A stretch of DNA of 6,311 nucleotides. It comes from Cyclobacteriaceae bacterium (GTDB lineage: Bacteria; Bacteroidota; Bacteroidia; Cytophagales; Cyclobacteriaceae). The position numbers and the translations under genes are program-made. Below the pieces are notes generated by a model. That model saw nothing but the letters and a program-made list of their open reading frames with translations. It had not been told where the DNA came from and made no database searches. The DNA lies in the NCBI GenBank assembly GCA_029882675.1, contig JAOUKJ010000248.1, forward strand, positions 1-6,311, given 5' to 3'. This document shows, one piece after another, positions 1 to 5,663 of this stretch (position 1 is its first letter; each line of letters starts with the position of its first letter).

Positions 1-2
1 TC

Positions 3-89
3 CACATTAAACTGATGCAAAACGAACAGTTCAAAAAAGGAGATTTTACCACAAAATTTCTCGAAGATTTTGATTTTACTACCTTATAA
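3..89 (+). CDS. C-terminal end of a gene, probably biotin carboxylase (AccC-like), 5' part outside the window
   Basis: Only the last 28 codons are present, open from the window edge to a TAA at 87-89. The tail reads HIKLMQNEQFKKGDF followed by TTKFLEDFDFTTL. The arrangement 'residues for a met/asn helix, F..G.f.TkFLE.fdf' resembles the C-terminal helix and strand that close biotin carboxylase subunits of acetyl-/propionyl-CoA carboxylases, especially Bacteroidota AccC, where the protein ends shortly after TKFLE. AccC carboxylates biotin on the carrier protein with ATP and bicarbonate in fatty acid synthesis. No catalytic residue lies in the visible part, so the name rests on a short tail and memory of the family. 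The gene converges on rocD, with a structured 284-bp spacer between them. Confidence 0.5.
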   Translation, partial: HIKLMQNEQFKKGDFTTKFLEDFDFTTL

Positions 90-111
90 ATAAACTGTCA
101 TTCAGATAAAA

Positions 112-142
112 GGATCCGAGAGGCAGTATCTCCGTGGGATCC
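112..142. repeat. Stem-loop with GGATCC arms, possible terminator remnant or intergenic repeat
   Basis: GGATCC at 112-117 pairs with GGATCC at 137-142. Inside it GAGA (118-121) pairs with TCTC (129-132), leaving a 7-nt loop (122-128) and a 4-nt bulge (133-136). There is no T-run after the stem, so it does not look like a standard intrinsic terminator. It begins 22 bp after the stop codon of the upstream gene. A TGTCATTC sequence just before it (96-103) recalls the TCATTC...GAATGAC ends of intergenic hairpin repeats seen in Bacteroidota, but no matching GAATGACA is present on the right. The repeat assignment is inference. Confidence 0.4.
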
Positions 143-164
143 CGATGCATGAACGATTCTCCCT

Positions 165-192
165 GCTCAGTCTCCCGCATGGGGCGCTGAGC
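165..192. repeat. GC-rich stem-loop, overlapping an alternative stem-loop at 181-195
   Basis: GCTCAG (165-170) pairs with CTGAGC (187-192). The helix continues inward through T171-G186, a C-C mismatch and T173-G184, then CCC (174-176) with GGG (181-183), closed by a GCAT tetraloop. A second fold uses the same bases differently: GGGGC (181-185) pairs with GCCCC (191-195) around GCTGA. The two folds exclude each other. Neither is followed by a T-run on the plus strand. The second ends exactly where the 195-359 inverted repeat begins. It may be a leftover terminator of the upstream gene or part of an intergenic repeat. Confidence 0.4.
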
Positions 193-194
193 CC

Positions 195-359
195 CTAGTG
201 TCAAGTCAACCCTCAACTGCCGCACCAAGCATTGTTCTTTTTTCCTTGTACTGCCCTATAAAATCATCACGTAGCTATGGCTATGCTCAAATTTTATAGA
301 TTGTACAAGAAAAAAATAACTGCAACTTATACGACACTTGAAGGATGACATGACACTAG
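195..359. mobile_element. 165-bp imperfect inverted repeat, MITE-like element bounded by CTAG
   Basis: The two ends are inverted copies: CTAGTGTCAAGTCA (195-208) against TGACATGACACTAG (346-359), 13 of 14 positions matching, and about 24 of the outermost 31. Pairing continues almost to the centre. Bases 235-251 match 303-319 at 15 of 17 positions, 256-264 match 291-299 at 9 of 9, and TAGC (272-275) pairs with GCTA (280-283) around a 4-nt loop (276-279). The palindromic CTAG at each outer edge could be a target-site duplication flanking a TGTCA...TGACA core, or part of the terminal repeat. No ORF of note lies inside. Small size, long terminal inverted repeats and absence of coding capacity are the marks of a non-autonomous (MITE-type) element. 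Because it lies between convergent genes, ending 14 bp from the rocD stop, its transcript would fold into a long hairpin and could end transcription from both sides. No transposase source is visible. Confidence 0.6.
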
Positions 360-373
360 CCGGAAAGCCCTCT

Positions 374-1615
374 CTAAAATTTTTCCAGGGTTTGCTCTAT
401 GATATCACAGCACTCCATCAGCTGCTCTTCACTGATGATCAAAGGTGGAGCGAAGCGGATGATGTTGCCATGGGTGGGCTTGGCAAGCAGGCCGTTTTCT
501 TTTAGTGCTACACAGATGTTCCAGGCTGTTTCACTTTCTTCGTCATCATTGATAAGCAGGGCATTGAGCAGGCCTTTGCCTCGCACTGATTTTGCCAGCC
601 CGCACCTGTTGGTAAGGGAGGTCATTCGGTCTCGAAACAATTGCCCAAGGCGAAGGGCATTTTCTGCCAGTTTTTCATCAATAAGTACCTGTAGGGCCTC
701 CATGGTCACAGCACAGGCTATTGGATTTCCCCCGTAGGTGGAGCCGTGTGATCCGGGAGTAAAGACCTCCATAATCCCGTTGTCGGCCAGTACTACCGAT
801 ACCGGATAAGCTCCCCCGGAAAGTGCCTTGCCAAGGATGAGCACATCGGGATGTACGTCCTCATAGTCGCAGGCGAGCATTTTGCCTGTGCGGGCCAGGC
901 CTGTCTGAATCTCATCGGCTATGAAGAGTACGTTATGCGCACGACAAAGCTGTTCAGTGGCTTTCAGGTAGCCTTCGTCCGGAACATATACACCGGCTTC
1001 TCCCTGTATAGGCTCTACAATATATGCACAAACATTGGGGTTGGCCACCGCCTTTTCCAGGGCAGGGAGGTCATTATATGGAATAACTTCTATGCCTGGC
1101 ATATAAGGGCCGAATCCCGTACGTGCCAACGGGTCAGTAGAAGCCGAGATAATGGTAGAAGTACGACCATGAAAATTTCGCTCGGCAAAGAGGATGACGG
1201 ATTTGCCTTCCGGAATCCCCTTTTTATCATAGCCCCATTTTCTGGCGAGCTTAATAGCCGTCTCTACCGCTTCGGCACCCGTATTCATCATGAGTGATTT
1301 GTCATAACCAAAAAGGTCGCAAAGGTATTTTTCACATAACCCCAGTTTGTCGCTGTGAAACGCCCGACTCACCAGGGTGAGCTCCTGTGCCTGTGTGGTC
1401 AGTGCACCGATGATACGGGGATGACAGTGGCCCTGATTCACAGCGCTGTATGCGGAAAGAAAATCGTAGTAACGTTTGCCCTCCACGTCCCAGACAAAGG
1501 GGCCTTCACCTCTCGACAGTACCACTGGTAAGGGGTGGTAATTATGCGCGCCGTATTGGTCTTCCTGGTGAATAGCCTCAGCAACAGAAATGTCGGAAAA
1601 GGTGTCGTTTTTCAT
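374..1615 (-). CDS. rocD: Ornithine aminotransferase (ornithine--oxo-acid transaminase)
   Basis: A cytosolic PLP enzyme that moves the delta-amino group of L-ornithine to 2-oxoglutarate, giving glutamate 5-semialdehyde and glutamate. It links arginine/ornithine catabolism to proline and glutamate. The 413-residue product is of normal family length. The segment YGAHNYHPLP (21-30), then WDVEG.. and the SAYSAVNQGHCHP stretch (54-66), is diagnostic for this enzyme over other class III aminotransferases. Tyr26 and Tyr56 correspond to the ornithine-binding Tyr55 and Tyr85 of the human enzyme. Arg151 (HGRT) and Glu206 (IQGEAG) match Arg180 and Glu235. TGAEA (112-116) holds the PLP phosphate, Asp234 in ADEIQTG binds the pyridine nitrogen, and Lys263 in GKALSGG is the Schiff-base lysine. 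All are intact. The ATG at 1615 is chosen over one at 1687, because family proteins begin close to the AEAIHQEDQYGAHNY region and the extra 24 residues look like translated leader. The gene stands alone, convergent to the AccC-like gene and divergent from the DUF2892 gene. No clear promoter motif was seen upstream. Confidence 0.96.
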   Translation of the reverse strand: MKNDTFSDISVAEAIHQEDQYGAHNYHPLPVVLSRGEGPFVWDVEGKRYYDFLSAYSAVNQGHCHPRIIGALTTQAQELTLVSRAFHSDKLGLCEKYLCDLFGYDKSLMMNTGAEAVETAIKLARKWGYDKKGIPEGKSVILFAERNFHGRTSTIISASTDPLARTGFGPYMPGIEVIPYNDLPALEKAVANPNVCAYIVEPIQGEAGVYVPDEGYLKATEQLCRAHNVLFIADEIQTGLARTGKMLACDYEDVHPDVLILGKALSGGAYPVSVVLADNGIMEVFTPGSHGSTYGGNPIACAVTMEALQVLIDEKLAENALRLGQLFRDRMTSLTNRCGLAKSVRGKGLLNALLINDDEESETAWNICVALKENGLLAKPTHGNIIRFAPPLIISEEQLMECCDIIEQTLEKF

Positions 1616-1815
1616 GGTTATAAGCAGTTTTACTTCAAGGGATAAAGATACATAATATTCTTCTGGCGAAAAACTACATGTTGTCATAGGAGATCAGCAT
1701 GGTTCCTGTGTTCAGGCTGAGTAAATTTAATTTAAGCAATGTAACTTTTGTCACTGTATAATCATCTTAAAGGTCACAACTTTATCTCAGTAAACAGAAG
1801 TAAAAAGTATAGGCT

Positions 1816-2022
1816 ATGAAAAAAAACATGGGAAGTGCTGACCGGATCATCCGGATTATTTTAGCAATTGTTTTCGGAGTGCTTTATTACCAGGGTATAA
1901 TCCCCGGTACTTTAGGTATTGTTTTGTTTGTATTGGGTATAGTGTTCTTATTGACGAGCTTGGTTCGCTTTTGCCCACTCTATGTTCCTTTTGGGCTAAG
2001 AACCAGCAAGAAAAATGAGTAG
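1816..2022 (+). CDS. Small DUF2892 (YgaP-like transmembrane domain) membrane protein
   Basis: A 68-residue protein with two hydrophobic helices (about 10-27 and 31-50) separated by a short QGIIPG turn. The N-terminal KKNMGSADRIIRI and the FCPLY motif (52-56) after the second helix are the hallmarks of DUF2892, the transmembrane module found alone or fused to rhodanese domains as in E. coli YgaP. Its function when free-standing is not established. A link to sulfur or rhodanese chemistry is only suggested by the fusions, and Cys53 is the one candidate reactive residue. The start ATG has an A-rich upstream stretch and no Shine-Dalgarno sequence, as is usual in Bacteroidota. It is monocistronic, followed 8 bp after the stop by a terminator and divergent from rocD. 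Confidence 0.9.
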   Translation: MKKNMGSADRIIRIILAIVFGVLYYQGIIPGTLGIVLFVLGIVFLLTSLVRFCPLYVPFGLRTSKKNE

Positions 2023-2030
2023 ACTTTTAT

Positions 2031-2066
2031 TAAGTGGCGTCCAAACCGGGCGCCACTTACTTTTTT
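2031..2066 (+). terminator. Intrinsic terminator after the DUF2892 gene
   Basis: TAAGTGGCG (2031-2039) pairs perfectly with CGCCACTTA (2051-2059). The stem can extend inward by T-G, C-G and C-G (2040-2042 with 2048-2050) to 12 bp around an AAACC loop. A run of six T follows at 2061-2066 after one C. It lies 8 bp beyond the stop codon and separates the small membrane protein from the TRAP operon. Confidence 0.88.
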
Positions 2067-2101
2067 ACTGTTATTAACCTCTGAATATTCTTTTCTCTTC
2101 A

Positions 2102-2133
2102 TTTGAAGGCCGAAAAGATAAAGTGCATATTTG
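2102..2133 (+). promoter_or_regulatory. Candidate Bacteroidota-type promoter of the TRAP operon
   Basis: TTTG at 2102-2105 is followed after 20 bp by CATATTTG (2126-2133), one mismatch from the TAnnTTTG -7 element of the phylum. The position fits, since it lies after the upstream terminator and about 85 bp before the DctP start, which would leave a leader of roughly 80 nt. The mismatch at the first base and the low complexity of the motif make this tentative. Confidence 0.33.
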
Positions 2134-2219
2134 GCTACCGGAATCCGCTTTATTGAAAGGCAAAAGTTCGGGTATTTTATCATATATTGCCAGCCGCATT
2201 TTCATCATCAAAGCCTTTA

Positions 2220-3209
2220 ATGTCAAATAATTCTTTTTCAATAATTTCACTTTACTTTGTCATTCTGCAGGTTTGCATGTTGACAGCCTGCACTGCTCCT
2301 TCCAGTGAAAAAATCGTTCTGAAATTTGGGCACATGGGAAATGAGCAGCACATATGGCACCGGTCGGCTATGCATTTTGCCCAAAAGGCCGACTCCCTCT
2401 CCAATGGCAGGATAGAAGTGCGTGTTTACCCCGCAGAGCAGCTGGGAAAGGAACTGGATATGATTCGCTCCATTAAGGCCGGTATTGCCGATTTCACCAT
2501 CACCGGGGAATCATTGCAAAACTGGATTCCCGAGGCTTCCTTTTGCGGCATGCCTTACCTCATCCGAGACCTGGATCACCTCAGCAAAGTGGTGGACGGC
2601 GACATTGGTGCTGGGATCGTTGAGGAAATGATTGAAAAAATAGGCGTTAGGCCGGTAGGTTATTTTGCACGGGGCGCCCGTCACCTCACCTCCAACCGGC
2701 CCATTAAAACACCGGAAGAACTCAAAGGTATCATACTACGTGTGCCCAATGTACCTATATCTGTCCAAACCTGGCAGGGGCTGGGGGCCAAGCCAACACC
2801 AATGGCTTTCTCTGAAGTATTTACTGCCTTGCAACAAGGCACGGTAGAAGCGCAGGAAAATCCCTTTTCCCTGATCCACAGTGCGGGATTTTATGAAGTT
2901 CAGAAGTATGTCAACCTTACCGGTCATGTGATAGGCTGGGTATATGTGGTCATGGGCGAGGAAAAGTTTAAGTCACTTGATGTGGAGGATCAGGAAATCA
3001 TTTTAACAGCCGGCAGGCTGATGCAGGAGTACTATACCCGCGTATTTCTACAACAGGAGGAATACCTCCAAAACCAGTTGAAGAACCACGGGATGGAGTT
3101 TGTGGAGGTAGACAAAGCTGCCTTTCAAAAACAAGCCGATGAGATCGTAAAAGGCAGTCTGCCCGAAAGCATACTGCCTTTATATCAAGCCATTAAAGTC
3201 CTTAAATAG
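2220..3209 (+). CDS. dctP: TRAP transporter substrate-binding protein, DctP family, predicted lipoprotein
   Basis: This is the extracytoplasmic binding subunit of a tripartite TRAP importer. It captures an organic acid in the periplasm and delivers it to the DctQM membrane complex. The 329-residue product starts at ATG 2220, which gives a signal sequence with hydrophobic core 8-21 and lipobox LTAC with Cys24. An in-frame TTG 33 bp upstream would only lengthen the pre-sequence. Family features follow in order: FGHMGNEQHIWH (36-47), a NGRIEVRVYPAEQLG segment (62-76), the FARGARHLTSNRPI region (149-162), TPEELKG.ILRVP (164-176) with Arg174, the expected carboxylate-binding arginine, and PMAFSEVFTALQQGTVEAQENP (194-215) with Asn214. 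The C-terminal long helix is present. The gene abuts dctQ with no gap (TAG then ATG). A lipid anchor is less common than a soluble form in Gram-negative TRAP systems. The substrate is unknown; C4-dicarboxylates, sugar acids and other carboxylates are all possible, so the symbol marks the family only. Confidence 0.93.
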   Translation: MSNNSFSIISLYFVILQVCMLTACTAPSSEKIVLKFGHMGNEQHIWHRSAMHFAQKADSLSNGRIEVRVYPAEQLGKELDMIRSIKAGIADFTITGESLQNWIPEASFCGMPYLIRDLDHLSKVVDGDIGAGIVEEMIEKIGVRPVGYFARGARHLTSNRPIKTPEELKGIILRVPNVPISVQTWQGLGAKPTPMAFSEVFTALQQGTVEAQENPFSLIHSAGFYEVQKYVNLTGHVIGWVYVVMGEEKFKSLDVEDQEIILTAGRLMQEYYTRVFLQQEEYLQNQLKNHGMEFVEVDKAAFQKQADEIVKGSLPESILPLYQAIKVLK

Positions 3210-3680
3210 ATGAATCGATTTTTTATTGTTCTTTATAAAATATCAGGAGCGGGTGCCATACTCAGCATACTCGGGATGATCACTGCGGTTTTTGTACAGG
3301 TTTTTGCCCGTTTCATGCTTGAAAATTCGCCGGCCTGGACCGAAGAGATGGCCCGTATTTTCTTTATTTATGCCGTGGCCTTTGGGGCAGGACTGGCCGT
3401 AAGAAACAACGATTATGTAAAACTCGAACTCATTGACCGGTATTTGACGCTAAACCGACAAAAAGGATTAAAAGCCATCATACAATTGATTATTGCATTG
3501 TTTTTTCTACTGATGGCGTTTTATGCCTGGGAATTTATTATAATCGGTTTACCTGAAAATTCGCCTTCGCTGGAAGTGAGCATGGGCCTGGTCTTTTCCA
3601 GTATTTTCATTGCCATGGTTCTGGTGTTTGTTTTCACCATCGAACAGTTAATATTACTCTACAAAAAGCCACAACCATGA
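3210..3680 (+). CDS. dctQ: TRAP transporter small permease subunit, DctQ family
   Basis: The product is a 156-residue inner-membrane protein with four predicted helices at about 10-32, 46-65, 88-113 and 123-150, the normal size and topology of DctQ. The central signature VFVQVFARFMLENSPAWTEE (27-46), followed by ARIFFIYAVAFGAGLAVRNNDYVKLE, is the classic family pattern, with Arg34, Trp43 and the Glu pair before helix 2. DctQ is thought to stabilise and scaffold the transporting DctM subunit and to dock the loaded binding protein. The ATG directly follows the dctP stop, and the last codons overlap dctM (ATGA at 3677-3680), so translation is probably coupled through all three genes. There is no sign of damage. 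Confidence 0.94.
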   Translation: MNRFFIVLYKISGAGAILSILGMITAVFVQVFARFMLENSPAWTEEMARIFFIYAVAFGAGLAVRNNDYVKLELIDRYLTLNRQKGLKAIIQLIIALFFLLMAFYAWEFIIIGLPENSPSLEVSMGLVFSSIFIAMVLVFVFTIEQLILLYKKPQP

Positions 3681-4951
3681 TTTGGATATTGTTTATCAGC
3701 TTTTTCATCTTTCTGTTCCTGGGCTTCCCCATTGCTTTTTCCCTGGGTTTATCGGCCTTTACCTACCTGATATTTGCTCAAGTTCCGCTGGTTGTGATCC
3801 CTTTAAAAATGTATTCGGGTATTGATGTTTTTGTCCTACTGAGTATTCCCGGATTTATTCTGGCCGGCAACCTGATGAACCTGTGCGGTATGACCGACCG
3901 GATCATCCGGTTTTCTAATCACCTGTTGGGCCACGTACGGGGAGGACTTAGCCTGGCCAATATTGGGGCATCAATGATTTTTGCCGGCATATCTGGTACA
4001 GCCGTGGCAGATACGGCAAGTATAGGATCGATCATGATACCCGCGATGAAAAAAGAAGGCTATGATGGTGATTTTTCATGCGCTGTTACGGCAGCATCCT
4101 CTACAGTGGGGCCCATCATTCCACCCAGCTTGCCACTGATCATTGCCGGTTCCCTCACCGGCCTTTCCATTGGCAAGCTCTTTTTGGCCGGCGCCATCCC
4201 GGGCCTTTTGCTCACGGTGGGATTTATGGTCGTATCATATGTCATTTCTAAGAAAAGAAAATATCCCAAAAAAGCGAGGGCCGGAATTAAACTTGTGGCT
4301 TCCGGTTTCCTCGATGCCTTCTGGGCGTTGGTCATGACCCTGATCATCTTGTTTGGTATTGTGGCGGGTGTCTTCACACCTACAGAAGCCTCCATTGTAG
4401 CCGTATTGTACGCTTTGTTTGTAGGGATATTTATTTATCAGTCGATCAATATCAAAGGACTGATTGGTGTATTAAAACAATCGGTGAGTACTACAGCCTC
4501 ATTGATGTTGCTGGTGGGTTTTGCCAATTTGTTTGGATGGATACTGGTAAGTGAGCAGGTGCCCCAACAGGTGGCAGCTTCATTGTTGGGCATCAGCACC
4601 AATAAAATCGTGCTTTTGTTGCTCATCAACCTGTTGCTAATTGTGGTGGGTTCGTTCATGGAGACCATCGCTGCCCTACTCATTCTTTTTCCCATTTTAC
4701 TTAAAGTAGCCGTATCAGTGGGGATCGATCCTATACAGTTTTCCATTATTGCAGTACTCAATCTGATGATCGGTCTCAATACCCCACCGGTAGGGGTCTG
4801 TTTGTTTGTGGCCTCAGGTATTGGCAAGGAACCCATAGAACGCATCACGAAGCAGGTGTTGCCTTTTTTGCTGGTCAGTTTAATCGTACTGTTGTTGGTG
4901 TCATATATTCCGCAGATCTCCTTGTTTTTACCTGGATTGTTTTGGGATTAG
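3677..4951 (+). CDS. dctM: TRAP transporter large permease subunit, DctM family
   Basis: The transport subunit of the TRAP system: a 424-residue polytopic inner-membrane protein of the ion transporter superfamily that imports substrate with Na+ or H+. The length is typical. Conserved motifs follow in order: GIDVFVLLSIPGFILAGNLM (48-67), FAGISGTAVADTASIGS.MIP (102-122, the first hairpin region with the family's GxSGTAvADtAs), GPIIPPSLPLI (145-155), GVFTPTEAS (231-239), GSFMETIAA (325-333) and GLNTPPVGVCLFV (366-378), the second repeat's NTPPVG loop. These elements form the two inverted-repeat transport halves with their ion- and substrate-binding hairpins, and all look intact. It starts inside dctQ with a 4-bp overlap and is the last gene of the operon. 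No strong terminator was found after its stop. Confidence 0.96.
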   Translation: MIWILFISFFIFLFLGFPIAFSLGLSAFTYLIFAQVPLVVIPLKMYSGIDVFVLLSIPGFILAGNLMNLCGMTDRIIRFSNHLLGHVRGGLSLANIGASMIFAGISGTAVADTASIGSIMIPAMKKEGYDGDFSCAVTAASSTVGPIIPPSLPLIIAGSLTGLSIGKLFLAGAIPGLLLTVGFMVVSYVISKKRKYPKKARAGIKLVASGFLDAFWALVMTLIILFGIVAGVFTPTEASIVAVLYALFVGIFIYQSINIKGLIGVLKQSVSTTASLMLLVGFANLFGWILVSEQVPQQVAASLLGISTNKIVLLLLINLLLIVVGSFMETIAALLILFPILLKVAVSVGIDPIQFSIIAVLNLMIGLNTPPVGVCLFVASGIGKEPIERITKQVLPFLLVSLIVLLLVSYIPQISLFLPGLFWD

Positions 4952-5057
4952 AAGCGCCTAAAGTCGGTTTTGGACAAGATTAACAGAACGGTAATAGCGA
5001 AGGATTCCGTCATGGCTAAATTTTTGTAAATCGCACTGTATTCCGGGATACTTTAGT

Positions 5058-5086
5058 TTTGGATTCGGATAATTTTTTTACCTTTG
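5058..5086 (+). promoter_or_regulatory. Bacteroidota-type promoter (TTTG-N17-TAnnTTTG)
   Basis: TTTG at 5058-5061 and TACCTTTG at 5079-5086 are separated by 17 bp. The -7 element is a perfect match to TAnnTTTG, and the spacing lies within the range reported for Flavobacterium-type promoters. Transcription would start at about 5092-5095, 13-16 bp before the GTG at 5108. An in-frame TTG at 5084 lies within the -7 element itself and so could not be in this transcript. This is the best promoter match in the window. Confidence 0.55.
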
Positions 5087-5107
5087 GCAAACCATTCATT
5101 TTTCAGG

Positions 5108-5611
5108 GTGAGGAAATACTTTCCACAAGACAAAAATTACATTCTCTACGGAGCCCAGTATGATTTACAGGAGGAACTTCTGTCTAATTTCATTTTGTGT
5201 GCCCGAAAATATTACCTTGATTGGTATAATCCACTCGGACTGATTGATGATACTGTTAGACAGGTACAGAAATACAAACCATCCGATCGGGATATACGCA
5301 CCTTTAATGATTTTTATCAAAAAATGAGCGCTGTATACCGCTATTATTATGGCAGTAACCAGCTGGAATTTCTTTTTGATGGTATGGATCATTACACCAA
5401 ATATGCCAAAGAGTGGGAAGAGAAATTTAATGAATGGACTACTGATTTTTTCCAGCAACAACATTTGTTAAAGACCGTACTTCGGCTCACCGTATTTAGT
5501 TGTGAAGGGCACGGCCGCACCCTGGCTGAAAACAGGCTTAAAACTTTCCTCAGTCACCACTTCGACCTGAAATTTTATAAGTATAAAGGGATAGTAAGTA
5601 ATGTGGCCTAG
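5108..5611 (+). CDS. Hypothetical protein, aromatic-rich, unrecognised
   Basis: About 167 residues, soluble by appearance, with no signal peptide or membrane segment. I do not recognise a family. It is rich in tyrosine, phenylalanine and tryptophan: KYFPQDKNYILYGAQYDLQ near the start, KYYLDWYNPLG around residues 34-44, and YRYYYGSN in the middle. It looks largely helical, with an acidic/aromatic stretch (KEWEEKFNEW) and a basic C-terminal end (DLKFYKYKG). No catalytic motif stands out. The frame has no ATG before the middle of the protein. Possible starts are TTG 5084, inside the likely promoter, and GTG 5108, chosen here because it lies just after the expected transcription start. The long open frame with ordinary codon use and the strong promoter support a real gene. 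The YdcF-like gene begins 52 bp downstream and may be co-transcribed. Confidence 0.7.
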   Translation: MRKYFPQDKNYILYGAQYDLQEELLSNFILCARKYYLDWYNPLGLIDDTVRQVQKYKPSDRDIRTFNDFYQKMSAVYRYYYGSNQLEFLFDGMDHYTKYAKEWEEKFNEWTTDFFQQQHLLKTVLRLTVFSCEGHGRTLAENRLKTFLSHHFDLKFYKYKGIVSNVA

Positions 5612-5663
5612 TATATGATTTTCTGTCTTCGGAGGAATCAACGTATTTTTAACTTCACTTTCA

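Noticed and set aside
145..198. Short ORF of 17 codons (MHERFSLLSLPHGALSP) ending at the CTAG of the inverted repeat
   Set aside because: It lies wholly within the stem-loop region, has no recognisable similarity, and its stop comes from the adjoining repeat; chance is the simpler explanation.
399..1297. Plus-strand open frames across rocD (399-737 and 851-1297)
   Set aside because: They lie on the antisense strand of a well-conserved enzyme gene, and their products have no family features.
1616..1687. N-terminal extension of rocD from an ATG at 1687
   Set aside because: The added 24 residues (starting MTTCSFSPEEYY) do not resemble ornithine aminotransferase N-termini, and the ATG at 1615 gives the usual family length.
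1742..1750. TAACTTTTG as a promoter for the DUF2892 gene
   Set aside because: The spacing between TA and TTTG is one base too long for TAnnTTTG, and no TTTG lies at the expected distance upstream.
1980..2183. Minus-strand open frame of 67 codons across the terminator
   Set aside because: It spans the terminator hairpin and the candidate TRAP promoter and has no recognisable product.
2187..2219. TTG start 33 bp upstream of the DctP ATG
   Set aside because: The ATG at 2220 already yields a well-proportioned lipoprotein signal; the TTG would add 11 residues before it without improving it.
5108..5611. Possible RteC-like regulator, because of the FYQKMSAVYRYYYGS stretch
   Set aside because: The resemblance is limited to a few aromatic residues, and the order and remaining motifs of RteC are not seen.
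5631..5635. GGAGG as the ribosome binding site of the YdcF-like gene
   Set aside because: It is 28 bp from the ATG, and no start codon in that frame lies at the right distance from it.
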